From contig NZ_AUCE01000016.1 in the NCBI RefSeq assembly GCF_000429605.1, positions 124,001 through 188,000 on the forward strand: a stretch of DNA of 64,000 bases, given 5' to 3'. Origin of the DNA: Azonexus hydrophilus DSM 23864. GTDB lineage: Bacteria; Pseudomonadota; Gammaproteobacteria; Burkholderiales; Rhodocyclaceae. The position numbers were made by a program, and so were the translations under genes. Under the pieces are notes generated by a model, which was given only the letters and a program-made list of their open reading frames with translations, was not told where the DNA came from and ran no database searches. Positions 19,651 through 28,226 of this stretch are shown here, in pieces (the stretch's first letter is position 1; each line of letters starts with the position of its first letter).

Positions 19651-19723
19651 ACCGCTACATGAGGTGTGTTGAGCACCGGGGGTCGAGATTGCCACGGTCT
19701 ACCTTGCTGGTCAAGATGATTTT

Positions 19724-19954
19724 TCATGCCGCTGCTCGCCCTGAGTTACCAAGGGCGGCCAGTGCTTTACGTACATCGGCGACGCGCCAGCGGGTTTGTT
19801 GAGGGGAAACCTTGATGGCCAGGCTGCCATAGCGGCGCCAGGCGGTGTTTTCCGAACATCCAAAGACGCCGGAAACAACCTTTACATCGATGAGGGCTGA
19901 ATCGGGGAGGGAATCAAATGCCGCCAGAGTAGGCGGGACGGTCTTCTGTGCCAT
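19724..19954 (-). CDS. AlpA-like helix-turn-helix regulator/excisionase (76 aa)
   Basis: ATG at 19954 has AAGGAA 5 bases upstream; an in-frame ATG at 19978 is less well placed. The protein has a winged-helix type DNA-binding region (VKVVSGVFGCSENTAWRRY, then TRWRVADVRKALAAL), the pattern of AlpA/MerR-like excisionase regulators found beside P4-type integrases. It likely controls integrase expression or excision and possibly the downstream leader promoter. Confidence 0.65.
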   Translation of the reverse strand: MAQKTVPPTLAAFDSLPDSALIDVKVVSGVFGCSENTAWRRYGSLAIKVSPQQTRWRVADVRKALAALGNSGRAAA

Positions 19955-20090
19955 GGCATTTCCTTTGAAGGAACCCACGGCGCCGGGATGGTGCCGCTGG
20001 GTGCATGGCGTGACTATTTACAGCATATTTTGGCCATTCAACCCAGTTGCGAATCCTGCAAAATTTTGAAAATTCGCCCGAACCCTAGAG

Positions 20091-20624
20091 CTAGTCAACG
20101 ACTTCGCTATGCGAAAAAATCGTTAATTTCTTTGCCTCATAGTAGATTTCTTCGGCCTCAGAACCGCCGACAGGGGGAGACACCTCTCGTCCAACCCGTT
20201 TAAAAAGCTCGCGGTTGATCGGAGTCCCTGGTTCAGCCCGAAGGATATCTCCCACTTTATTCCAGATTGCGAATCGAATATTCCGCCTCTTACGCAGAGC
20301 GTTAAGGTGCTTTCCCTTAGGAAATGGGCGGCCAAAAACCTCGTCCAGCGATTTGGCATTACAGGCCAATATTTGCCGGTAGCCGTGCCTAAATCCGGCT
20401 GCAACCCAATCAGGCATCTTGAGGCCATGGCAACTGCAACTATATAAGGCTTCCATCAATGCAAAGTCGTCGCCATTGTTGTAGCGCTCTTCTCGCCTTT
20501 CGTTATCTCTCATGGCTATAAATTGCACAAGCGGGCCTTCCGCTGGGTGCCCGCCATCTTTGACCCACCGCAATTGAGCTTGAAAAAGCTCTTGTATGTC
20601 TTCATCAGAATGGGCTTTAGCCAT
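20091..20624 (-). CDS. hypothetical island protein (177 aa)
   Basis: The gene ends in AT-richer sequence and begins 9 bases after the integrase stop, so it is probably in the integrase transcript. The product is soluble, with a helical N-terminus (SDEDIQELFQAQLRWVKDGG) and a basic middle (KGKHLNALRKRRNIRFAIWNKVGDIL). I recognise no family. It is probably an accessory cargo or regulatory gene of the element. Confidence 0.6.
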   Translation of the reverse strand: MAKAHSDEDIQELFQAQLRWVKDGGHPAEGPLVQFIAMRDNERREERYNNGDDFALMEALYSCSCHGLKMPDWVAAGFRHGYRQILACNAKSLDEVFGRPFPKGKHLNALRKRRNIRFAIWNKVGDILRAEPGTPINRELFKRVGREVSPPVGGSEAEEIYYEAKKLTIFSHSEVVD

Positions 20625-20633
20625 GTTCCATCC

Positions 20634-21863
20634 TCATGCAGCGATTGAAATTTGGATAACCGCGGCACCTTCCCGCATCTGGTCACACTGCCCTGCCCAC
20701 CAAGTCATCAGATTTCGCCGCTCCTCTAGGAAGTCACCCCGGTCATAGGCAAGACGCACTGCATCGCCATGCTTGTGGGCGAGCTGCACCTCGACCACCT
20801 CAGGTCGGAAGAGGCCAGAGCCATGGGCCATGGTTGAGAATGAACTCCTGAAGCCATGCGCCGATTGCTCGCTTTGCGTGTCGTAGCCCAGGCGGCGTAG
20901 TGCCGAGTTGATGGTGTTCTCGCTCATTGGCCGATCACGGCTCTGCAGGCCGGGAAAGCAGAAGCGGCCTGCGCCGGTTAGGGGTTTTAAGTCCTCAAGG
21001 ATCGCCGCCGCTTGGTCGGCCAGGGGTACGACGTGCAGGCGGCGTGCCTTCATCTTGCCCAAGGGGATGCGGATCAGCCGGCTATCGAAATCGACTTCGG
21101 ACCACTCCAAGTTGCGGACCTCGCCAGGACGCAGGCCGAACAGTGCTGACAGCCGGAACGCCGAGCGGGTAATCAGGCTGCCTTGATAGGCCCAGATGTC
21201 GCGCAGCAGCTTGCCAAACTCCGTCGGATCGGTGATTGCGGCATAGTGCCTCTTACGCTGCGGCGGGATCGCGCCGCGCAGGTCGGCCGATATGTCGCGC
21301 TCGCAGCGGCCGGTGCTGATGCCGTAGCGGAACACCTGGCCGGCGGTCATGCGAAGGCGGTGGGCGGTATCAAGGTATCCCATATCCTTGACGCGCCGGA
21401 TGATGGCCAGCAGTTCGGGGGCTGTGACCTCAGCAATTGGCCTATTTCCGATCCAGGGAAAGGCGTAGACGACGAAGATACGAAGGTTCTTTTCTTGGGT
21501 GTGTTTGGTCCACGTCGGTGAAAACTCCTGGTGCCACTCACGGGCGACGGCTTCAAATGTGTTGTTTGCGCGGTGCGATGCCGTCAGTTTTTCTACCTTG
21601 CGGACGGCGCTGGGATCGATACCGCTTGTTATCTGCTTCCTCGCCGCATCACGGGCCTGCCGCGCCTCTTCGAGTGAGACATCAGGAAAAGTGCCTAGTG
21701 CAAGGGTCTTGCGCTTTTTGGCAAACCGGTAATCCAAGCGCCAATACTTGCCGCCTTTGGTGTCAAGCAGCAGGTACATGCCGCCGCCGTCGGTGAGCTT
21801 TTGAGACTTCTCGCCTGGCTTGGCCTGGTTGATTTTGACCGCTGTCAGCTTGTTGGTAGCCAT
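20634..21863 (-). CDS. int: P4-type tyrosine integrase
   Basis: The 409-residue recombinase integrates the element into tRNA-His. An N-terminal DUF4102 arm-binding domain (KLTDGGGMYLLLDTKGGKYW, about 21-42) is followed by a SAM-like core-binding domain (about 100-190). The catalytic domain has Arg245 (LRPGEVRNL), Lys near 270, His336-x-x-Arg339 (HGFR), His363 and Tyr373 (RLAYDR), so all catalytic residues are present. GGAGGG precedes the ATG. It faces away from tRNA-His, 190 bases from the gene, with arm-type repeats in the gap. Confidence 0.93.
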   Translation of the reverse strand: MATNKLTAVKINQAKPGEKSQKLTDGGGMYLLLDTKGGKYWRLDYRFAKKRKTLALGTFPDVSLEEARQARDAARKQITSGIDPSAVRKVEKLTASHRANNTFEAVAREWHQEFSPTWTKHTQEKNLRIFVVYAFPWIGNRPIAEVTAPELLAIIRRVKDMGYLDTAHRLRMTAGQVFRYGISTGRCERDISADLRGAIPPQRKRHYAAITDPTEFGKLLRDIWAYQGSLITRSAFRLSALFGLRPGEVRNLEWSEVDFDSRLIRIPLGKMKARRLHVVPLADQAAAILEDLKPLTGAGRFCFPGLQSRDRPMSENTINSALRRLGYDTQSEQSAHGFRSSFSTMAHGSGLFRPEVVEVQLAHKHGDAVRLAYDRGDFLEERRNLMTWWAGQCDQMREGAAVIQISIAA

Positions 21864-21880
21864 GGACCCTCCACCAGAAA

Positions 21881-21950
21881 TACCGTCATCCCAGCGTGTA
21901 CCGTCACCCTTTTGGGGAATACCGTCAAGTCTACCGACATAAAAACGGTA
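21881..21950. repeat. integrase arm-type sites, right end
   Basis: Three direct copies of TACCGTCA at 21881, 21899 and 21920, a variant TACCGACA at 21932 and an inverted ACGGTA at 21945. They match the pair near the left end and lie just upstream of the integrase gene, so they could also mediate integrase autoregulation. Confidence 0.65.
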
Positions 21951-21984
21951 TTGGGATGGTTTTAGATGGTGCTGGATGATGCAA

Positions 21985-22020
21985 AGAAAAAACCCCGAAA
22001 GCCTTTAGCTGTCGGGGTTT
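21985..22020. terminator. terminator supplied by the island to tRNA-His
   Basis: AACCCCGA (21991-21998) pairs with TCGGGGTT (22012-22019). On the minus strand it is followed by six T, about 35 bases after the tRNA-His 3' end. It belongs to the island and replaces the native terminator now at 13869. Confidence 0.8.
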
Positions 22021-22053
22021 TGGTGCTTCATGGTGCTTGGTGAAGCTATGTTC

Positions 22054-22130
22054 TGGGGCGACTGATGGGGCTCGAACCCACGACAACCGGAATCACAATC
22101 CGGGACTCTACCAACTGAGCTACAGCCGCC
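22054..22130 (-). tRNA. tRNA-His (GTG), integration site
   Basis: 77 bases with encoded CCA and the extra 5' G typical of tRNA-His (8-bp acceptor GGCGGCTG with CAGTCGCC, one G-U pair). The anticodon loop TTGTGAT has GTG. The T-arm and 3' end coincide with the island attachment core, so the functional 3' end is provided by the element. Confidence 0.95.
22060..22076. repeat. attR core in tRNA-His
   Basis: The same 17 bases as at 13909-13925, located in the acceptor/T-arm part of tRNA-His, which is the usual target for P4-type integrases. Confidence 0.85.
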
Positions 22131-22239
22131 GCTGCAAGAAGGCGCGCATTGTATGTCGTTCTGGGAAGCCTGTCTACAGCCTTTTTTTGCTTTTTTCCAT
22201 CAGCTGTGAAATCCAGCTTGCCTGGTCAGCGCATAGAGA

Positions 22240-22569
22240 TTAAGCATGCACGTGATCTTCAGACTCGACTGAAAGACGAAGTCCTACCGTCTTTAAAACT
22301 GCGAGCAATGTTTTCAGCGTGGGATTGCCTTTGGGCGACAGGGCACGATAAAGGGATTCGCGACTGATCCCAGCTTCAGCAGCTACAGCACCTAGACCGC
22401 CGTATGCTTCTGCTACGGTACGCAGCGCAAGCAGGCCGGCAGCTCTATCATCAGGATTGTCCAGCGATTCCATTGCTACTTTCAGGTATGCAATGGCCAA
22501 CTCGCGGTCAGCTTGCAATTCAGCAACTTCCGCCTCGTGATGAGATACAGCACCATTGAGTTTGCTCAT
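22240..22569 (-). CDS. HigA-like antitoxin (addiction module antidote)
   Basis: The start is set at the ATG at 22569 (GGAGG 5 bases upstream), giving 109 aa. The protein is a helix-turn-helix antidote of the type paired with Gp49/RelE-like toxins: LGAVAAEAGISRESLYRALSPKGNPTLKTLLAVLKTVGL is the DNA-binding part (quoted as GISRESLYRALS). It would bind the toxin and repress the operon. Its ATG overlaps the ancestral toxin stop (ATGA), so it was coupled to the toxin. The toxin frame is now broken, but the antitoxin is intact. Confidence 0.8.
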   Translation of the reverse strand: MSKLNGAVSHHEAEVAELQADRELAIAYLKVAMESLDNPDDRAAGLLALRTVAEAYGGLGAVAAEAGISRESLYRALSPKGNPTLKTLLAVLKTVGLRLSVESEDHVHA

Positions 22570-22890
22570 ACCTGCCTCCGTTTCCATTCGGACCACATTT
22601 CCTTTGCGCGTTTTATATCTGCCACCTGGCTACCTTTGTCGCCGCCACAAAGTAGCAATACGACGGTTTTTTCCATGTCGCCCGCAATACACCCGATACC
22701 CGGCACCAAGGTGAATGCGCAACTCAATCACACCTTCTCCGACTGGTTCGCAGTCGCCAAAGTTTCCCGCCTCTACTTGGCGCAGGCGAACACGAATGCG
22801 GGCCTGTGCGATCTTGTCACGTAACCCGGTCAGCCATTCCGAGAACGGCTCACGGCCGTCGTCGCGTTGATAGCGGAGAAGTTCGATCAT
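22566..22890 (-). pseudogene. RelE/HigB-like toxin (Gp49 family), frameshifted
   Basis: Read from ATG 22890, the frame begins MIELLRYQRDDGREPFSEWL and keeps the family pattern to GYRVYCGRHGK, then runs out of frame after a run of six A (T tract at 22667-22672) and stops at 22630. Dropping one base restores TVVLLLCGGDKGSQVADIKR and so on, ending WKRRQV at a stop that overlaps the antitoxin ATG. The total span is 325 bases, one more than 108 codons. It is therefore either a single-base frameshift in a homopolymer, a sequencing error, or slippage-dependent expression. Confidence 0.75.
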
Positions 22891-22964
22891 GGAGAAAAAT
22901 TGTAGCTTAAAAGCTACGGTTCACCAAAGGCGACCAAGTTCGGTTAATCCGCTTCTTCGTCAAA

Positions 22965-23672
22965 TCAGCCCTTGATCAGCAAGTCCACCCGCTGCGGATT
23001 GATGAAAGTTGCCCCGGTCGGCGTCATGAACGAATCGAAGCGTTCGCGCACCGCTGCGTAAAGCGCCGGCGGGAGTTTGTGGTCGTTGTGGGTGACGCGG
23101 ATCATCCGGGTATCGAACTCGGCAAAGTCCGTGAAGACACTGCGCGTGTTGAAGAACAACTGCTGCTGCAGGCGCAGCGGGCCGCGTTCCACGGCGCGGC
23201 AGACGGCCGCGAAAGCTTCCTCGCGCACCGTCTTCTCGTCGTGGAAGAGGCGGAACACCTCGTTCAGGTCGCCCGCGTACACCGGCTCCGAAATCCACGC
23301 CATGCCGCCGGGGCGCAGCACGCGGGCGATTTCCGTCAGCGCCTGATCCATCAGCGGCACCGGCACGTGGTGCAGCGACTTGAACATCAGCACGATATCC
23401 ACGCTCGCATCCGCCGCCGGAATCGCCTCCGCGCCGCCATGCGCGAAACGCACCATCGGCAGATCGGCCGTCTGCAGATTCTTCGTGTGCTGGATCACAT
23501 CGACTTCCGTTGCCACGATCTCGCGCACCCGGCCCGTTTCCGCCAGCAAGCGCGTCTTTTCCGCCCGGCCGCAACCCAGCTCCAGAACGCGCGCACCATC
23601 GAAGGGCAGGGTCTCCAGCATCAGCTTCACTTCATTGACCAGGGGACTTTCGGCGGGATTGGCGATCAGCAT
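22965..23672 (-). CDS. class I SAM-dependent methyltransferase (UbiE/type-11 like)
   Basis: The 235-residue Rossmann methyltransferase has motif I VLELGCGRAEKT (about 29-40), an acidic motif II region (VATEVDVIQH), SVDIVLMFKSLHHV as motif IV and VLRPGGMAWISEP as post-motif. The substrate is unknown. The gene stands alone on the minus strand beside the polysaccharide region, with no operon partners. Confidence 0.75.
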   Translation of the reverse strand: MLIANPAESPLVNEVKLMLETLPFDGARVLELGCGRAEKTRLLAETGRVREIVATEVDVIQHTKNLQTADLPMVRFAHGGAEAIPAADASVDIVLMFKSLHHVPVPLMDQALTEIARVLRPGGMAWISEPVYAGDLNEVFRLFHDEKTVREEAFAAVCRAVERGPLRLQQQLFFNTRSVFTDFAEFDTRMIRVTHNDHKLPPALYAAVRERFDSFMTPTGATFINPQRVDLLIKG

Positions 23673-23816
23673 GGCGGACTCGGTAACTTGAAAATCAGAA
23701 TATTAACAGACGGTGATGGATGGCCGTTGCGGCCAGCACAGATACCCATTACCCAATAAAAAACAAATTCGTTGGGTAATTTATAACAGGCGCCGGATTT
23801 GTAGCGTCATCGCGAG

Positions 23817-23836
23817 CAAAGCTGGCAAAATCAGGC
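23817..23836 (+). promoter_or_regulatory. duplicated upstream element, copy 1 (before fcl)
   Basis: The 20 bases caaagctggcaaaatcaggc also occur at 26193-26212. Similarity continues downstream (ccTAGCCTcGTA against ccAGCCTtGTA). This copy lies about 65 bases before the fcl start. Position before two sugar-nucleotide units suggests a shared operator or promoter part, but no known consensus fits. Confidence 0.45.
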
Positions 23837-23900
23837 TCCTAGCCTCGTATAGCAGTCATATATCTACACCCGCGACCTGTTCGGGGGAGACTGAAACAAC

Positions 23901-24929
23901 ATGAACAAACAAGCAAAAATCTACGTCGCCGGCCACCGTGGCATGGTCGGCTCTGCCATCGTCCGCCAGCTCAAGGCCGCCGGGTGCGAGAACATCGTTA
24001 CCCGCACCCACGCCGAGCTTGACCTGACCAACCAGGCTGCCGTCAACGCCTTTTTCGCCGCCGAAAAGCCCGAACAGGTCTACCTCGCCGCTGCCAAGGT
24101 CGGCGGCATCTACGCCAACAACACCTACCCGGCGCAGTTCATCTACGAAAACCTGATGATCGAAGCCAACATCATCCAGGCCGCGCACGCCAACGACGTT
24201 CAGCAACTGCTTTTCCTCGGCTCCAGCTGCATCTACCCCAAGGCCGTACCGCAGCCCATGCGCGAAGACGCCTTGCTCACCGGCGTACTCGAAGCCACCA
24301 ACGAACCCTACGCCATCGCCAAGATCGCCGGCATCAAGCTCTGCGAAAGCTACAACCGCCAGTACGGCCGCGACTACCGCAGCGTCATGCCGACCAACCT
24401 CTACGGCCCCGGCGACAACTACCACCTCGCCAACAGCCATGTGCTGCCGGCGATGATTCGCAAGCTCCACCTGTGCAAACTCGCCCAGGCCGGCGACAGC
24501 GCCGGCATTGCCGCCGACGAAGCCAAATACGGCGAAATCCCCGCCGACATCCGCGCCATGATGCAAAGCGGCAAAGTCACCCTGTGGGGCACCGGCACCC
24601 CGTACCGCGAATTCCTGCACGTCGATGACATGGCTGCCGCCAGCATCTTCGTCATGAACCTGGACAAGCCCACCTACGACGCCAACACCCAGCCCATGCT
24701 CAGCCACATCAATGTGGGCTACGGCAGCGACCTGACGATCAAGGAAGCCGCCTTCACCGTGGCCGAAGTGGTCGGCTACCCGGGCGACATCGAATTCGAC
24801 ACCAGCAAGCCCGACGGCACCTTCCGCAAGTTGATGGACAGCAGCCGGCTGGAAAAACTCGGCTGGAAAGCCACCATAGACCTCAAACAGGGCCTGCAGC
24901 AGGCCTACAACGATTACCTCAGTAAATAA
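23901..24929 (+). CDS. fcl: GDP-L-fucose synthase
   Basis: Converts GDP-4-keto-6-deoxymannose to GDP-L-fucose by epimerisation and NADPH reduction. The 342-residue SDR protein has [11 protein letters not shown] (about 11-21) as nucleotide-binding motif, SSCIYP with the catalytic Ser and a YAIAKIAG Tyr-Lys pair. It is about 20 residues longer than the E. coli enzyme because of an insert near [16 protein letters not shown], common in a subset of bacterial Fcl. It sits 19 bases before gmd, the preceding pathway step. Confidence 0.92.
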   Translation: MNKQAKIYVAGHRGMVGSAIVRQLKAAGCENIVTRTHAELDLTNQAAVNAFFAAEKPEQVYLAAAKVGGIYANNTYPAQFIYENLMIEANIIQAAHANDVQQLLFLGSSCIYPKAVPQPMREDALLTGVLEATNEPYAIAKIAGIKLCESYNRQYGRDYRSVMPTNLYGPGDNYHLANSHVLPAMIRKLHLCKLAQAGDSAGIAADEAKYGEIPADIRAMMQSGKVTLWGTGTPYREFLHVDDMAAASIFVMNLDKPTYDANTQPMLSHINVGYGSDLTIKEAAFTVAEVVGYPGDIEFDTSKPDGTFRKLMDSSRLEKLGWKATIDLKQGLQQAYNDYLSK

Positions 24930-24948
24930 GCTTCAAGGAAAAACAACA

Positions 24949-26097
24949 ATGACCGCTCAAACCAAAAAAGTTGCCCTCATCACCGGCGTTACCGGCCAGG
25001 ACGGCTCCTACCTTGCCGAATTCCTGCTCGAAAAGGGTTACGAAGTGCACGGCATCAAGCGCCGCGCCTCCTTGTTCAATACCCAGCGCGTCGATCACAT
25101 CTACGAAGACCCGCATATCGAGAACAGCCGCTTCAAGCTCCACTACGGCGACCTCTCCGACACCTCCAACCTGACCCGCATCCTGCAGGAAGTCCAACCG
25201 GACGAGGTCTACAACCTCGGCGCCCAATCGCACGTGGCCGTCAGCTTCGAAGCCCCGGAATACACCGCCGATGTCGACGCCATTGGCACCCTGCGCCTGC
25301 TCGAAGCCATCCGCTTCCTTGGCCTGGAAAAGAAAACCCGCTTCTACCAGGCCTCCACCTCCGAACTCTACGGCCTGGTCCAGGAAATCCCGCAAAAGGA
25401 AACCACGCCCTTCTACCCACGCAGCCCGTATGCCGTGGCCAAGATGTACGCCTACTGGATCACCGTCAACTACCGCGAAGCCTACGGCCTCTACGCCTGC
25501 AACGGCATCCTGTTCAACCATGAGAGCCCGCGCCGTGGCGAAACCTTCGTCACCCGCAAGATCACCCGCGGCCTCGCCAACATCGCCCAGGGGCTGGAAA
25601 GCTGCCTGTACATGGGCAACATCGATTCGCTGCGCGACTGGGGCCACGCCAAGGACTACGTGCGCATGCAATGGATGATGCTGCAACAGGACAAGCCGGA
25701 AGACTTCGTCATCGCCACCGGCGTGCAATACAGCGTGCGCCAGTTCATCAGCTGGAGCGCCGAACACCTGGGCGTGACCCTGCGCTTTGAAGGGCAGGGC
25801 GTGGACGAAGTCGGCATCGTCGCCGCCATCGAAGCGCGAAATGGCGAAATTCTGGCCCCCGCGCTCAAGGTCGGCGACATCATCGTCAAGATCGACCCGC
25901 GCTACTTCCGCCCGGCCGAAGTGGAAACGCTACTTGGCGACCCGAGCAAAGCCAAGGCGAAACTCGGCTGGGTACCGGAAATCACCGTGCAGGAAATGTG
26001 CGAGGAAATGGTCGCGCATGATCTGGAATCGGCCAAGCGGCATGCCTTGCTAAAAAAGCACGGTTACGAAATTGCCGTGAGCGCCGAACGGATATAA
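24949..26097 (+). CDS. gmd: GDP-mannose 4,6-dehydratase
   Basis: Makes GDP-4-keto-6-deoxy-D-mannose, the precursor for fucose. The 382-residue SDR enzyme has [13 protein letters not shown] (about 9-21), a STSELYG segment carrying the catalytic Thr/Glu region and [10 protein letters not shown] as the Tyr-Lys pair. [14 protein letters not shown] is strongly diagnostic for Gmd. It is co-directional with fcl. GDP-mannose would come from the ManC enzyme encoded at 42972. Confidence 0.95.
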   Translation: MTAQTKKVALITGVTGQDGSYLAEFLLEKGYEVHGIKRRASLFNTQRVDHIYEDPHIENSRFKLHYGDLSDTSNLTRILQEVQPDEVYNLGAQSHVAVSFEAPEYTADVDAIGTLRLLEAIRFLGLEKKTRFYQASTSELYGLVQEIPQKETTPFYPRSPYAVAKMYAYWITVNYREAYGLYACNGILFNHESPRRGETFVTRKITRGLANIAQGLESCLYMGNIDSLRDWGHAKDYVRMQWMMLQQDKPEDFVIATGVQYSVRQFISWSAEHLGVTLRFEGQGVDEVGIVAAIEARNGEILAPALKVGDIIVKIDPRYFRPAEVETLLGDPSKAKAKLGWVPEITVQEMCEEMVAHDLESAKRHALLKKHGYEIAVSAERI

Positions 26098-26192
26098 GCG
26101 CAACCCGCTCCCGAAACACTGTTTCTATGCCGAATTGCATACCCCAATATGCGCTCGTGTTGCACTGCAAAATATTTCTTCATCATCCAGGA

Positions 26193-26212
26193 CAAAGCTG
26201 GCAAAATCAGGC
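26193..26212 (+). promoter_or_regulatory. duplicated upstream element, copy 2 (before ugd remnant/glmS)
   Basis: Same 20-base sequence as at 23817-23836, here about 80 bases before the ugd remnant and about 190 bases before glmS. The surrounding 10-15 bases are also similar. Confidence 0.45.
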
Positions 26213-26289
26213 CGCCAGCCTTGTAAAACCGTCATTCCAGGGGGGAGTGTTGTAGGTATTGGCATATATGTTTCAGCTTTGCCAAGAAC

Positions 26290-26397
26290 ATGAAAATCGC
26301 CATTGCCGGAACCGGCTACGTCGGACTCTCCAACGCCATTCTCCTGGCGCAGCATAACGAAGTCATCATTTCCCTCGTCCTGTTCGGTGGGGACTGA
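26290..26397 (+). pseudogene. UDP-glucose 6-dehydrogenase N-terminal remnant
   Basis: A 35-codon frame begins MKIAIAGTGYVGLSNAILL, the unmistakable start of Ugd-type dehydrogenases with the Rossmann GTGYVGLS motif. After about 28 residues the match is lost and it stops at TGA 26395, three bases before the glmS ATG. The rest of the gene (normally about 390 codons) is absent, so a deletion joined the ugd start to glmS. Confidence 0.75.
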
Positions 26398-26400
26398 GAA

Positions 26401-28224
26401 ATGTGCGGAATCGTCGCCGCTGCTGCCAGTAGCAATATCGTCAGCGTCCTGATCGAAGGGCTCAAGAAGCTCGAATACCGAGGTTATGACTCGGCCGGCC
26501 TGGCCGTTATCGGCAGCCAGCAAATTGAACGGGTACGCTCGGTGGGCCGGGTCGCGGAACTGGAAAAGGGTGCCGCTGGCACCCAATCCTCAACCGGCAT
26601 CGCCCACACCCGTTGGGCGACGCACGGTGCGCCCTGTGAGCGCAATGCCCACCCGCATGTTTCCGGTCATATTGCTGTTGTTCATAACGGCATCATTGAA
26701 AACCACGAAGCCCTGCGTACCGAACTGAGTGCCCAGGGCTATATTTTTACTTCGGACACCGATACCGAAAGCATTGCCCACCTGATCGAATCGGTACAGA
26801 AAACCGAACCGGATCTGTTCAAGGCCGTGCAGCAAGCCACGCGCCGGCTGATCGGTGCCTACGCCATTGCGGTGATCGACCAGCGCCACCCGGGCAAGGT
26901 CATCGTTGCCCGCGAAGGATCGCCGCTGCTACTGGGCGTGGGCGAAGCCGGCCACTATGCGGCCTCCGATGCTTCGGCATTGCTCCAGGTCACGCGCAAC
27001 ATGGTCTACCTGGAAAACGGTGACATCGCCGAACTCGGCGCCAACACCCTGCGTATTGCCGACGCCGCCGGTCAGGCTGTCGAGCGGCCGGTGCATGTTT
27101 CCGAACTTTCCGCTGCCGCCGTGGAACTGGGCGAATACCAGCACTACATGCAGAAGGAAATCTTCGAGCAACCGCAAGCGCTGGGCAATACGCTGGAAAT
27201 GATCGGCGGCAGCAAGAGCAGCCAGCCCGGCATCTTTGGCGCCGACGCCGCCAGCATCCTCGCCGATGTCGATTCCATCCTGATCCTCGCCTGCGGCACC
27301 AGCAGCCACGCCGGGCTGACTGCCCGTTACTGGCTCGAAGCCATTGCCGGCGTGCCGTGCAATGTGGAAATCGCCAGCGAATACCGCTACCGCGTTTCCG
27401 TACCCAACCCGCGCCAGCTGATCGTCGTCATTTCGCAATCCGGAGAAACGGCCGACACCCTGGCTGCATTGCAGCACGCCAAGGCAAAAGGTCAGGCCAA
27501 AACGCTAGCTATCTGCAACGTGCCCGAATCCGCCATCGTGCGCGAAAGCGCGTTGCGCTTCATCACCCGTGCCGGGCCGGAAATTGGCGTCGCCTCAACC
27601 AAGGCTTTCACCACGCAACTGGCCGCGCTCTTTCTGCTCACCTTGGTGGTGGCCAAGGTCAAAGGCCGGCTGAGCGAAGCCGACGAAGCCAGCTACCAGG
27701 AACAACTGCGCCACCTGCCAGTAGCAGTCAACAAGGTGCTGGCGCTTGAGCCGGCAATCAAAGCCTGGGCACAGCGCTTTGCCAACAAGAGCGACGCGCT
27801 CTTCCTGGGGCGTGGCCGGCACTACCCGATTGCCCTGGAAGGTGCGCTCAAGCTCAAGGAAATCTCCTACATCCACGCCGAAGCCTACCCGGCCGGCGAA
27901 CTCAAGCACGGCCCGCTGGCTTTGGTGGATGCCAACATGCCGGTGATTACCGTGGCACCGAACGACGAACTGCTGGAAAAGCTCAAATCCAACCTGCAGG
28001 AAGTCAGGGCGCGCGGTGGTGAACTCTATGTGTTTGCCGATGGCGACTCGGAAATTGAAGGCAGCGAAGGGGTAAATATCATCAAACTTCCTGAGCACTA
28101 CGGGCAGCTATCGCCCATCCTGCACGTCATCCCGCTGCAGCTGCTGTCGTACCACGCGGCGCTGGTCAAGGGTACGGATGTGGACAAACCGCGCAATCTG
28201 GCCAAGTCGGTGACGGTTGAATAA
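26401..28224 (+). CDS. glmS: glutamine-fructose-6-phosphate aminotransferase
   Basis: Makes glucosamine-6-phosphate, the entry to UDP-GlcNAc, which also feeds the pseudaminic acid pathway next door. The 607 residues have the Ntn glutaminase domain (Cys2 after Met1 removal in [15 protein letters not shown] loop) and two SIS domains with CGTSSHA and [10 protein letters not shown]. The C-terminal [12 protein letters not shown] is canonical. It lies directly after the ugd remnant, so its present promoter may be the one that served ugd. It could be a second glmS copy. Confidence 0.95.
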   Translation: MCGIVAAAASSNIVSVLIEGLKKLEYRGYDSAGLAVIGSQQIERVRSVGRVAELEKGAAGTQSSTGIAHTRWATHGAPCERNAHPHVSGHIAVVHNGIIENHEALRTELSAQGYIFTSDTDTESIAHLIESVQKTEPDLFKAVQQATRRLIGAYAIAVIDQRHPGKVIVAREGSPLLLGVGEAGHYAASDASALLQVTRNMVYLENGDIAELGANTLRIADAAGQAVERPVHVSELSAAAVELGEYQHYMQKEIFEQPQALGNTLEMIGGSKSSQPGIFGADAASILADVDSILILACGTSSHAGLTARYWLEAIAGVPCNVEIASEYRYRVSVPNPRQLIVVISQSGETADTLAALQHAKAKGQAKTLAICNVPESAIVRESALRFITRAGPEIGVASTKAFTTQLAALFLLTLVVAKVKGRLSEADEASYQEQLRHLPVAVNKVLALEPAIKAWAQRFANKSDALFLGRGRHYPIALEGALKLKEISYIHAEAYPAGELKHGPLALVDANMPVITVAPNDELLEKLKSNLQEVRARGGELYVFADGDSEIEGSEGVNIIKLPEHYGQLSPILHVIPLQLLSYHAALVKGTDVDKPRNLAKSVTVE

Positions 28225-28226
28225 AC

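Larger units (their letters stand above)
19442..19723 (-). promoter_or_regulatory. attenuation leader of the island replication operon
   Basis: These 282 bases hold no convincing gene. They contain an intrinsic terminator at 19620-19650 and a C4-like RNA ending in a second hairpin at 19471-19489. A 97-codon frame on the same strand (19434-19727) reads through both structures and is probably not translated. Confidence 0.55.
13909..22076. mobile_element. 8.2 kb satellite-like integrated element in tRNA-His
   Basis: The 17-bp core direct repeats at 13909 and 22060 bound a block, all on the minus strand, holding integrase, an unknown 177-aa gene, an AlpA-like regulator, a leader with C4-like RNA, small genes, a Toprim primase, a DUF3987 protein, an HNH nuclease, small genes and a lone HK97-type capsid gene. 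The direct-repeat boundaries, integrase beside the tRNA and arm-site repeats at both ends show a tyrosine-recombinase island. The lack of terminase, portal, protease and tail genes makes it satellite-like rather than a full prophage. Confidence 0.88.

Noticed and set aside
19434-19727. 97-codon frame before the island replication genes
   Set aside because: It reads through an intrinsic terminator and the C4-like RNA, has no good ribosome site and no known domain, so it is treated as a chance frame over a conserved RNA.
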